A DNA stretch of 20,398 nucleotides from a virus. The translations under genes were made by a program, and so were the position numbers. The stretch is from positions 1 through 20,398 of IMG/VR virus record IMGVR_UViG_3300021964_000720. One strand, 5' to 3'. Below, piece after piece: positions 10,653 to 17,970 of the stretch. The notes below the pieces were generated by a model that was not told where the DNA came from, did not search any database, and saw nothing but the letters and a program-made list of their open reading frames with translations. Each line of letters starts with the position of its first letter. Position 1 is the first letter of the stretch.

Positions 10653-12103
10653 TTCCTTATCTCCTCAGCTAACACCGACGTAGCTAAGTTTATTTTATTT
10701 CGTAGTGAATAAATAATTTTTTCATCGACTGTTCCTGTTGAAACAAGATCAATGTAAGTGACTTTATCTTCTGTACCAATACGATGGTTACGCGCCTCTG
10801 CTTGCTCACGGATCTCTAAATCATAATTATTTGAATAAAAGATAGCAAGACTAGCTGCAGTTAATGTAATACCTCTACCGCCTGTCATTGGTTGACCGAT
10901 AAAAAATTGTGTCTCAGAATCTTCCTGAAAACGCCGTATGTTTTCTTGTCTATCTTTTTGTGGAGTGTCTCCATAATACGTGACCACGGAGCGCGGACCG
11001 TATTTTTTTAATAATGTTTTTTCAATCTCTTGAATGTCATGACGATAATTCGCCCAAATGATCGCTTTATCACCGTGCTCTTCTAGAATAGCACATAGTT
11101 CTTTAACGCGGTTATTTGGTAACGATAATACTTTACCATCATCCGTTGCCATATGACCACACACTATTTGATGAAGTCTTATCATTTGAGCGAGCACTGA
11201 CGTAGTCGTCAATGTTTCTTGCTTGAGCTGCACTAAAGCAGTGCGTTTCATTTGCATGTACGCATCAAGCTGTTCCGTTGTCATCGGAACAATTCTTTTC
11301 ATCCATACTTGATCAGGAAGATCAAGCGCATCTTTTTTTAAAACACGATAAGAAAATTGTCGTAACTTATAATTTAACTCTTCTAAGTTTTTATACCCTG
11401 TTACTTTATTAAACGAACGACCACCAAAAGATAATCGTTGCATCTGACAGTAGCGCGCTCTGAATGTATAAATAGAACTAAACCCTAATAGATCATGATT
11501 TAAAAAATTACATTGAGCGTATAGATCTTCAGGAGATTTAGTAATAGGGGATCCTGTCATGATAACACGATAACGCGCTAAGTTACCAAGCTTAGTAATA
11601 GCTTTAGTACGTAACGCGGTTGAGTTTTTAATGATCGTGCTTTCATCAACAGCCATCAATGCTTGACGGGTCATCAGAAATCTATCAGCAAACTTACGTC
11701 CACGTTCCGTGGTAAACGCATCAACATTCATAATTAAAATATTTAAATGCACCTTCGCAGGTTCTGTAATAAATAAGGTTTGTAATTCTTCTTCATGCTT
11801 TTTTGTTTTTTGTCCTGTCCATACAACAACGTTACGATCTACGTGTGTTGGCATGTGTGTCTCAATTTCTTTGACCCACGTTCCTTTGACACCGTTTGGA
11901 CAAATAACGAGTAAACCAAAAATATATCCATTGTCATAAAGAAATGAAGATCCATCAATTAACACTTTTGTTTTTCCACAACCCATCTCCATGAGTAAAG
12001 CAAACTCTTTGTTTTGCTTAGAAAAATGATTTAACATAGCCCCCATAGCAGCTAATTGATGCTCGTAAGGCGTTGTTTTAAAACTATATTTATATTTCGG
12101 CAT
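10640..12103 (-). CDS. SNF2-family SF2 helicase/translocase
   Basis: A 487-residue ATPase that moves along double-stranded DNA to remodel branched structures or displace proteins. N-terminal lobe: PYEHQLAAM (Q-like motif, 12-20), MEMGCGKTK (Walker A, 38-46), MAVDEST (DExx box, 150-156, with DEST instead of DEAH), and MTGSPITKSPEDLYAQ (motif III, from 182). C-terminal lobe: AIIWANYRHDI, GGRGITLTAAS and QAEARNHRIG (motif VI, the QxxxRxHRIG form of SNF2 proteins). No extra chromatin-type domains. Similar short SNF2 helicases are common in phage replication modules. It is unusual in being transcribed against its replication neighbours, with the DnaJ-like zinc protein coupled downstream. A variant of the GC-rich word lies at 10985-10997. 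Start chosen at the first ATG; TATAAT lies only 10 bases upstream, so its leader would be very short. Confidence 0.9.
   Translation of the reverse strand: MPKYKYSFKTTPYEHQLAAMGAMLNHFSKQNKEFALLMEMGCGKTKVLIDGSSFLYDNGYIFGLLVICPNGVKGTWVKEIETHMPTHVDRNVVVWTGQKTKKHEEELQTLFITEPAKVHLNILIMNVDAFTTERGRKFADRFLMTRQALMAVDESTIIKNSTALRTKAITKLGNLARYRVIMTGSPITKSPEDLYAQCNFLNHDLLGFSSIYTFRARYCQMQRLSFGGRSFNKVTGYKNLEELNYKLRQFSYRVLKKDALDLPDQVWMKRIVPMTTEQLDAYMQMKRTALVQLKQETLTTTSVLAQMIRLHQIVCGHMATDDGKVLSLPNNRVKELCAILEEHGDKAIIWANYRHDIQEIEKTLLKKYGPRSVVTYYGDTPQKDRQENIRRFQEDSETQFFIGQPMTGGRGITLTAASLAIFYSNNYDLEIREQAEARNHRIGTEDKVTYIDLVSTGTVDEKIIYSLRNKINLATSVLAEEIRKWLI
10983..11000 (+). repeat. GC-rich word family, copy in SNF2 helicase gene
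   Basis: ACCACGGAGCGCGGACCG. CACGGAGCGCGGA (10985-10997) differs by one base from CACGGATCGCGGA at 5847-5859. Confidence 0.45.
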
Positions 12104-12147
12104 AACTTTCTAAATTATAAAATTTAAAAACGATAACATTTTTCTTG

Positions 12148-12153
12148 TATAAT
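12148..12153 (+). promoter_or_regulatory. Possible -10 box for the 12187 operon
   Basis: TATAAT preceded by TTG, 34 bases before the ATG at 12187, in an AT-only divergent gap. No -35 box is evident at 17 bases. Confidence 0.3.
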
Positions 12154-12186
12154 TAAAATAAAAATAATATAGACTGTTCAAGAAAG

Positions 12187-12540
12187 ATGAAAGAATCAGA
12201 AAAAAAAGGAAATGTGTACGTTATCCAAGAGGTATCTCGATTTAATGTAATCACTGCTCAAGTGTATGGAAAATTAATTCCTATATTTGAGGAGGGAAAA
12301 CAAATTATGTTATCACCTGGGCCAGCGACACGTAAGGCTAAAAATGTATTAAAAGATTTTAATGATAAAGATTATTTATTATTGATTGGTGATCCTTCGA
12401 TGATAGGTCTTTGTTGTTCAGTTGCTGCAGAAAATAATCGTGGCCGATATAATCTTTTAAAATATGATCGCCAAACGCATACATATCTCCCTATACAGAT
12501 AGACTTACACGAGAGGAATAACTATGACAGAGAAAGTTGA
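12187..12540 (+). CDS. Conserved phage protein of unknown function
   Basis: A 117-residue protein. The body has VYVIQEV, ITAQVYGKLIPI, IMLSPGPATRKAKNVLKDF and YLLLIGDPSMIGLCCSVAA, then GRYNLLKYDRQTHTYLPIQIDL. I know this arrangement (a VLSPGP segment, then DYLLLxGDPxxIG, then NxLKWDRxxxxYxPVxxDL) from phages of marine and alphaproteobacterial hosts, where it sits beside replication genes, but no activity has been assigned to my knowledge. It leads the rightward block after the divergent helicase and overlaps the next gene by 17 bases. Confidence 0.7.
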   Translation: MKESEKKGNVYVIQEVSRFNVITAQVYGKLIPIFEEGKQIMLSPGPATRKAKNVLKDFNDKDYLLLIGDPSMIGLCCSVAAENNRGRYNLLKYDRQTHTYLPIQIDLHERNNYDRES

Positions 12541-13081
12541 TTTTACAAATTTTTTACCTGAAGAAAATAAAGTAGAAATATCTGAGGTCAAAGATGTGTC
12601 AGAAGCATCTAACAGATATTTACAAATTGAAAGTGAAATACTTTCATTAGAAAACGACGTTAAAAGAAAAAAATCCGAGCTACAACAAATGAATGATTCT
12701 ATTGTTCAGATGATGGAGCAACGCGGAGTTAAAGAGATTAAACTGACGAGTGGTGAAGCAATAAGTTATAAACCCTTTTATAAAGCTAGCATCACTAAAG
12801 ATAATGAAACAGAATGTTTTGGGTGGTTAGAAAAAAATAATCACGGAGAACTAATTAAAAACATTGTGTCAGTGAAGTTTGGTAAAGGAGATAATGATCA
12901 GGCGTCTAAGTTGGTTGAAGACTTAGAACAAAATGGTTTAGCTCCTGACCAAAAACGCAAGGTCGAGCCTATGACCTTGAACGCCTTTGTTGGCGAACAA
13001 ATAAATAAAGGTACAGATTTACCTACAGACATATTCAATGTGTATATGGGTAATAAAGTGAAAATTAAAAAAGGGAAATAA
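12524..13081 (+). CDS. Coiled-coil phage replication/recombination accessory protein
   Basis: A 185-residue protein. After an acidic leader, residues about 28-68 form a coiled coil (SNRYLQIESEILSLENDVKR and onward), followed by RGVKEIKLTSGEAISYKPF, CFGWLEKNNHGELIKNIVSV and EPMTLNAFVGEQINKG. This order (coiled coil, I-x-L-xxG-xxISY, FxWLxxNxHGxLIK, TLxAFVxE) is widespread among phage proteins encoded next to ssDNA-binding proteins. No enzymatic motif is present. It starts after GAGAGGAA and is followed 3 bases later by the probable ssDNA-binding gene, so the two proteins probably act as a pair. Confidence 0.7.
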   Translation: MTEKVDFTNFLPEENKVEISEVKDVSEASNRYLQIESEILSLENDVKRKKSELQQMNDSIVQMMEQRGVKEIKLTSGEAISYKPFYKASITKDNETECFGWLEKNNHGELIKNIVSVKFGKGDNDQASKLVEDLEQNGLAPDQKRKVEPMTLNAFVGEQINKGTDLPTDIFNVYMGNKVKIKKGK

Positions 13082-13083
13082 CG

Positions 13084-13911
13084 ATGAACGATGTAACGAA
13101 AAAAAAGAAAAGTGAAGTATCGACTAATGTTGTAGACTTTTCAGGGCACATTGGTGTTGGCTTTGAAAATGTTGGTGCACAAGAAATGGCAATTCCATTT
13201 TTAAAAATTGCTAGCTCTCAAACACCAGAGATTAAAAAATCAAATGCTAAGTTTGTTGAAGGACTTGAGCAAGGTGATATTTTTAATTCTGTTACAAAAG
13301 AATTTTACAAAAGCATAGCTGTAGTTCCGTGTGCCTTTAGAGTGCGTGGGGTAGAGTGGTCACCTTTAGGTGAAGGTACTGGTGCACCTGTAAAAATTTA
13401 TAAGCCTGAAGAAATGCCAGCGTTAACGCGTGGCGCGGATGGGGAAGATCATTACATGATTAATGGAGCGATCTCTCCTACCTATATTGTTACGACGGCT
13501 GAATATTTTGTTTTACGAATTAATGAGGACGGATCGTTTGAACGATGCCAAATTATTATGCAGAAAACACAATATAAAAAATCCCGTTATTGGAATACGA
13601 TGATGATGAATCAGAAAATTAAAGCCAACGATGGGTCACTAAGAACATTACCAATGTTTGCAAATGTATACAAAATGGAAGGTGTACAAGAAGCAAATAA
13701 AAAGAATGATTGGTGGGGATGGAAAATCACCTTGGATAAATCAGTTAATGATATTCCTAATCCATCTTATATTGTGGAGGAGGCTAAACATTTTCATGAG
13801 CTTGTGACATCAGGATCAATAGATCCTGCTCCAGAGGCAAATAATGATAATGACGATAGCGGTTTAAAAGACATCACGCCTAATGCGGATAGTGGCGTTT
13901 TAGGATCGTAA
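13084..13911 (+). CDS. Probable phage ssDNA-binding protein
   Basis: A 275-residue protein. IPFLKIASSQTPEIKKSN (38-55) and GLEQGDIFNSVTKEFYKSIAVVPCAFRVRGVEWSPLGEGTG (about 60-100) follow the pattern of phage proteins usually labelled ssDNA-binding or Gp2.5-like in marine phages (P-x-L-K-I ... GDI-N-T ... VVPC). The centre (IIMQKTQYKKSRYWNTMMMN) is basic and aromatic. The last 30 residues are acidic (PAPEANNDNDDSGLKD), the kind of tail by which ssDNA-binding proteins recruit polymerase and helicase. It lies directly upstream of primase, helicase and polymerase and ends at an intrinsic terminator, fitting a highly made protein. The call rests on pattern and context. Confidence 0.65.
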   Translation: MNDVTKKKKSEVSTNVVDFSGHIGVGFENVGAQEMAIPFLKIASSQTPEIKKSNAKFVEGLEQGDIFNSVTKEFYKSIAVVPCAFRVRGVEWSPLGEGTGAPVKIYKPEEMPALTRGADGEDHYMINGAISPTYIVTTAEYFVLRINEDGSFERCQIIMQKTQYKKSRYWNTMMMNQKIKANDGSLRTLPMFANVYKMEGVQEANKKNDWWGWKITLDKSVNDIPNPSYIVEEAKHFHELVTSGSIDPAPEANNDNDDSGLKDITPNADSGVLGS

Positions 13912-13930
13912 TCACCTTAATTATCTAGGT

Positions 13931-13951
13931 TAGGGGCCTTCAAGGCCCCTA
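13931..13951 (+). terminator. Strong intrinsic terminator
   Basis: TAGGGGCC and GGCCCCTA form an 8 bp stem around TTCAA, followed by T-rich GTTATTTTATTATTATTT. It lies 19 bases after the ssDNA-binding gene and 18 bases before the primase ATG. Confidence 0.85.
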
Positions 13952-13969
13952 GTTATTTTATTATTATTT

Positions 13970-15532
13970 ATGAAAGTAGAAAAATTTAAAAATATATTTG
14001 ATGGGTTAGATAGAGCTCACGGTTTTTATGAGTATACCCAAACAAAACAAAACGGTAAGCGTGATGGACGCATGCGTACAGTGCATGAAGAACCTACTTT
14101 ACAAATGTTTCAAGATCATCTTGAAGGAAAAGATCGTGCTTTAGGTATTGTTCCCATTCGAGACGATGCAACTTGTACGTGGGGCTGTATTGATATTGAC
14201 GAGTACCCTTTGGATCATAAAAAAATATTATCACAAATACGAAAATACAAACTACCATTAGTGATGTGTGCCTCCAAATCTTTTGGCGCTCATCTTTTTT
14301 TATTTTCCAAAAATCCACAACCTGCTTCTCTCTTTGATGAAAAGTTAAAAGAAATACGCGCTTATCTTGGCTATGCAAAAGCGGAGGTATTTCCTAAACA
14401 AATTAAACTCTCTGATGAGCAAGACACTGGATCGTGGCTGAACTTACCTTATCACGGCGACACACGGTACGCGTTTCTTGATAATGGTGAAGGTGCTACA
14501 TTAGAAGAATTCTTTGAGTTATATGACAAATATGTCTGTGATGATATTGGTAAAATATTAATACAGGTAGAAGATAATGACATGGCTGATGGTCCTCCAT
14601 GTTTAGAAATTTTAACGGATCAAGGTTATCCAGAAGGGACAAGAAATAATGGATTATTTAGTGTGGGAATTTTTTATCGTAAGTCTAATCCTGATGACTG
14701 GAAAAATTTACTAGAAAAATATAATCGTGAATATATGGATCCACCTTTGAATACACATGAGGTAGCGATTATCATGAAATCAGTAGGCGCTGATAAAGCC
14801 GATGGTAGTATGAAATACATGTATAAATGTACGGATCAACCTATCGCTAGTGTTTGTCAAAGAGCAAAATGTAAATTAAGAAAATTTGGTGTAGGAACAT
14901 CAGGCCAAGATCATCCTGTATATGCAAACTTACGTGTCACGGATCGCGAACCACGTATTTGGTATCTTGATATAGACTCTCATCCAGTGGAAACACAAGT
15001 ACAAGATGAAATAGAATACCATCATCGTTTACGTAAATTAGTTAAAAGAAAATTATTACGGTACATACCTATGATGAAACAAGCTGACTGGGAAGAGATA
15101 CAGTCTGGATTATTTGAAACTATTACCACAATAAATATGCCTGAAGATGTATCGAAGGTTGGTGAATTTAAAGATTATTTATTTGAGTTTTGTACCGCAA
15201 GAGGCGAGTCTTTTGATATTGATGAATTAGATATGGAAAAGCCTTACACCAATGTTGAAGAGAATGCGACATACTTTCGTTTACGAGATCTATCAAAGTG
15301 GTTAGAGAATACAAAAAACTTTAAAGAGAATAGATCTTGGTTAGTACAACGAATAAAAGATTTAGAGGGCGAAGATGTAAGAGTATATCCTAAAGGAATA
15401 CAAACACGTGCATGGAAAATACCTGCTTACACACAACCTAAAAAGATGGAAAAGATGCCTGATTTAAAAACAGATGAAAAAACAGATAAAGATGTTTTAG
15501 GCGGAACTGAAGATGAGGCTATGACATTTTAA
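13970..15532 (+). CDS. Archaeo-eukaryotic-type primase (TOTE/AEP-like)
   Basis: A 520-residue primase that would make primers for DNA synthesis. Residues 1-190 carry the AEP active site: CIDIDEYP with Asp75 and Asp77 (hhhDhD), SKSFGAHLF with His108 (SxH), and EVFPKQIKL...SWLNLPYHGDTR (139-166), the FPKQ and NLP segment typical of the AEP found in TOTE systems and phage relatives. A middle part, RNNGLFSVGIFYRK ... PPLNTHEVAIIMKSV (226-272), is PriCT-like. Cys287, Cys296 and Cys301 (CTDQPIASVCQRAKC) may bind zinc or an iron-sulfur cluster. The C-terminal 200 residues are helical and end in a charged tail; no helicase domain is fused. No ribosome site precedes the ATG because the leader is the terminator's T-rich tail. 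The stop overlaps the helicase start (TAATG). Confidence 0.8.
   Translation: MKVEKFKNIFDGLDRAHGFYEYTQTKQNGKRDGRMRTVHEEPTLQMFQDHLEGKDRALGIVPIRDDATCTWGCIDIDEYPLDHKKILSQIRKYKLPLVMCASKSFGAHLFLFSKNPQPASLFDEKLKEIRAYLGYAKAEVFPKQIKLSDEQDTGSWLNLPYHGDTRYAFLDNGEGATLEEFFELYDKYVCDDIGKILIQVEDNDMADGPPCLEILTDQGYPEGTRNNGLFSVGIFYRKSNPDDWKNLLEKYNREYMDPPLNTHEVAIIMKSVGADKADGSMKYMYKCTDQPIASVCQRAKCKLRKFGVGTSGQDHPVYANLRVTDREPRIWYLDIDSHPVETQVQDEIEYHHRLRKLVKRKLLRYIPMMKQADWEEIQSGLFETITTINMPEDVSKVGEFKDYLFEFCTARGESFDIDELDMEKPYTNVEENATYFRLRDLSKWLENTKNFKENRSWLVQRIKDLEGEDVRVYPKGIQTRAWKIPAYTQPKKMEKMPDLKTDEKTDKDVLGGTEDEAMTF
14937..14955 (+). repeat. GC-rich word family, copy in primase gene
   Basis: TCACGGATCGCGAACCACG, differing from 5846-5864 at only two of 19 positions, but read here with its first base at codon position 2 (peptide VTDREPR rather than SRIAEH). 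Confidence 0.6.
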
Positions 15533-17052
15533 TGATTAATATAATTGTAGGTCCTCCTGGTACAGGCAAAACAACAGAGCTGTTAAATATATGTCAGCAT
15601 AAAAAAGAACAGGGTGTTCCTTGGGAAAGAATTGGTTTCTTTTCTTTTTCTAAGAAAGCAGCATATGAAGCTAAAGACAGAGCAAGACATAAGTTTCAAG
15701 CTAGCAGAGATGATTTAACACATTTTAGGACATTACATAGTTTTGCTTTTAGACATTTAGCTGTCAAGGAAGATAACTTAATGAAACAAAAACATTGGAA
15801 AGAATTATCTTCTAAAGTTGGTTTTAATTTAGTTTTTAATGATAATGATGATTCTGTTTATACGAATTCTAATCATCAATTTATAAATCTTATTAACAAA
15901 GCGCGCTTAAAAGATATTAGTTTAGCAGAAGAGGTTAGGCTTTATCCTGATCCGATTAATATGGTTAAGCTAGATTATTTAAACAGAGTTATTAATGAAT
16001 ATAAAAAAATTAATGAGCTTTATGATTATACGGACATGATTGTTGATTACACAAATGACACAGTTTCGACACAGTTTGATGTGCTCTTTATTGATGAAGC
16101 GCAGGACATGCCTCGCATTCAATATAACATGGTAGATAAATTAATTAGTAACAGTAAAGAGGTTTACATTGCAGGTGATGATGATCAAGCTATCTTTCGT
16201 TGGTCAGGCGCCGATGTAGATAAATTTATATCTCTACAAGGTACAGTAAAAGTTTTAGATAAATCGTATCGTTGTCCGCGAAGAGTGTTTCGATTAGCTA
16301 ATAATATTATAACTAAAATACGAAACAGGCGCCCTAAAGTTTGGCAACCAAAAGAAGATGAAGGTAAAATATATCGTATACCACATTTACGCCATATTGA
16401 TTTATCTTCAGGTAATTGGTTGATCCTTGGCAGAACAAAAAAAATTAGAAATGAAATGATAGAAGAAATACTTTTAGAACAAGGTTATTGGTATGGCCGA
16501 GGTGAGCATAGACCAGTGTCTACGACTGTTTTGGGGGCTATAGATGTATGGAAAAAATTAAAGTCTGGTAACACGGTTACCTTAACAGAGGTTAAAACTT
16601 TATATAATAAAATAAAAACTAAAGTTGGAATTAAGCATGGTCATAAAACAATGAAAGTAGAGAATGATAAACAATTATTTTCATTACAGCAGCTAAAAGA
16701 TCATCATGGTTTACTTGTCGATGGAGAGTGGTGGGACATACTTAGTTCGTTAACACCTTTTGAAATTACTTATTTACGGCGGCTTGAGAAAATAGGTGAA
16801 GACATAACAACAGAACCACGAATTCGTGTTTCTACAATTCATCAAGCTAAAGGCGGAGAATGTGAAAATGTCATTGTGTTATTAGATTTAGGAAAGATTG
16901 TTTATAGATCTTATTTAAAAAATCCTGATGATGAGCACCGTGTTTTTTATGTTGCTGTCACCAGAGCAAAAAACAATTTGTATATTGTTGAGGCTCAAAA
17001 ACAACAAGGTTACCGAATGTACGGTGATGAAAGGATGCATGATGATTTATAA
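15532..17052 (+). CDS. UvrD/Rep-like SF1 DNA helicase
   Basis: A 506-residue 3'-5' type DNA helicase. Motifs in order: GPPGTGKTT (Walker A, 7-15), FFSFSKKAA and THFRTLHSFAFRHL (motifs Ia/Ib), FIDEAQDMP (Walker B DEAQD, 188-192), GDDDQAIFRWSGA (motif III, from 215), KSYRCPRRVFRLANNI (motif IV region), VSTIHQAKGGECENVIVL (motif V, about 432-450) and FYVAVTRAKNNLYIV (motif VI, about 472-486). It is shorter than UvrD or PcrA (about 720) because the 1B and 2B inserts are small, which is usual for phage members. Coupled to primase upstream by TAATG and overlapping the next gene by 14 bases. In the absence of a DnaB-type helicase here it is the obvious fork helicase candidate. Confidence 0.92.
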   Translation: MINIIVGPPGTGKTTELLNICQHKKEQGVPWERIGFFSFSKKAAYEAKDRARHKFQASRDDLTHFRTLHSFAFRHLAVKEDNLMKQKHWKELSSKVGFNLVFNDNDDSVYTNSNHQFINLINKARLKDISLAEEVRLYPDPINMVKLDYLNRVINEYKKINELYDYTDMIVDYTNDTVSTQFDVLFIDEAQDMPRIQYNMVDKLISNSKEVYIAGDDDQAIFRWSGADVDKFISLQGTVKVLDKSYRCPRRVFRLANNIITKIRNRRPKVWQPKEDEGKIYRIPHLRHIDLSSGNWLILGRTKKIRNEMIEEILLEQGYWYGRGEHRPVSTTVLGAIDVWKKLKSGNTVTLTEVKTLYNKIKTKVGIKHGHKTMKVENDKQLFSLQQLKDHHGLLVDGEWWDILSSLTPFEITYLRRLEKIGEDITTEPRIRVSTIHQAKGGECENVIVLLDLGKIVYRSYLKNPDDEHRVFYVAVTRAKNNLYIVEAQKQQGYRMYGDERMHDDL

Positions 17053-17317
17053 AAAAATACTTAACAAAGCCATTGAATTGATTGGCGGAGCACGAAACAC
17101 GGATTACGGAGATCGGGTTACCAATCATCAAAACATCGCTAACTTATGGTCTGCTTTTTTAAATAAAAAAATATCCGCTCATGATGTAGCAATTTGTATG
17201 GCTTTAGTTAAAGTAGCGCGTCTCATGCATAGTCGTAAATCTGATAGTTATGTTGATCTAGCAGCGTACGGCGCAATTGCAGGTGAGATAGCAGAACGTG
17301 AAGAGGATAAAAAATAA
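17039..17317 (+). CDS. DUF6378-type protein
   Basis: A 92-residue protein. LNKAIELIGGARNTDYGDRV (with YGD), NHQNIANLWSAFL, KKISAHDVAICMALVKVARL and SYVDLAAYGAIAGE match the DUF6378 pattern (ER..dYG ... N...IA.LW ... DVA..M...K.aR ... DS..D.AGY) common in phages. The helical Asp/Glu pattern is MazG-like at a distance, so a nucleotide-related role has been considered, but no activity is established. Start at 17039 or 17042 (consecutive ATGs) with AAAGG upstream; an earlier ATG at 16928 lies inside the helicase gene. Coupled to the next gene by TAATG. Its early codons contain a member of the GC-rich word family (17085-17116). Confidence 0.75.
   Translation: MMIYKKILNKAIELIGGARNTDYGDRVTNHQNIANLWSAFLNKKISAHDVAICMALVKVARLMHSRKSDSYVDLAAYGAIAGEIAEREEDKK
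17085..17116 (+). repeat. GC-rich word family, copies in DUF6378 gene
   Basis: GCGGAGCACGA (17085-17095) is identical to 5855-5865. CACGGATTACGGA (17099-17111) differs at two positions from CACGGATCGCGGA. Confidence 0.45.
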
Positions 17318-17970
17318 TGCCAAATTTTTTTAAAAATGGAAGTACCCCAGAGGAGAGAAGAAAAGTATTACCAGGATATCCAAAAGATTTAGTTTTTAAA
17401 AACTATGAAGAATATAAACAATATTTTGTTGGTGACAGAATTATTTGTTTGTTATGTGGCAAACATTATAGATCACTTGGAAACCATCTTAGAGTATCTC
17501 ATGAAACCACGGTTGAAGATTACAAAAAAAAGTACGGTATATTATGGGGTAAATCATTAATATGTAATGAATATTATGAAATACGATCAAAAGAAGCAAA
17601 AAAGACGATTGCTAATGGTAAACTTATACCTCAAACTTTAGAGGGTAGAAGAAAACTAGCAGAGCTAGCTCGTAAATATAAAAGAAAACCAAGAGATTTT
17701 AAACTTCATACAGTCTCCTCTCAAGATAATATTAAAAAATATAATGAATTACATGGCTTTGATGGAGAAAAAACTAGAATTAAAAAAGAAAATCAAACTA
17801 AATGGGGGACTGAAGAATTTAAAAAAGTAATGGCAAACAGACCTCAATGTAATCTTTTTGCAGGAGGATATAAAAACTATTGGAAAGGCAAAAAACAATC
17901 AGAGGATCATAAGAGAAAAAAATCAGAAGCCATGAAAGCTTATCATAAAAAATTAAAGGAGAAAAAATAA
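17317..17970 (+). CDS. ROS/MucR-like zinc-finger protein with NUMOD3-like tail
   Basis: A 217-residue DNA-binding protein. IICLLCGKHYRSLGNHLRVSH (42-62) gives Cys44, Cys47, His57 and His62, followed by ETTVEDYKKKYGI: the C2H2 finger and trailing DYRxxYG motif of the ROS/MucR family of alphaproteobacterial regulators. After a basic linker, the C-terminus (YWKGKKQSEDHKRKKSEAMK, about 187-206) resembles the NUMOD3 DNA-contact motif of homing endonucleases (GKKHSExTKxKxSEAxKG). No GIY-YIG, HNH or other nuclease core is present between them. It could be a regulator that acquired a homing-type DNA-reading module, or the remnant of a homing enzyme. Starts in TAATG overlap and ends in an overlap with the polymerase ATG. 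Confidence 0.75.
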   Translation: MPNFFKNGSTPEERRKVLPGYPKDLVFKNYEEYKQYFVGDRIICLLCGKHYRSLGNHLRVSHETTVEDYKKKYGILWGKSLICNEYYEIRSKEAKKTIANGKLIPQTLEGRRKLAELARKYKRKPRDFKLHTVSSQDNIKKYNELHGFDGEKTRIKKENQTKWGTEEFKKVMANRPQCNLFAGGYKNYWKGKKQSEDHKRKKSEAMKAYHKKLKEKK

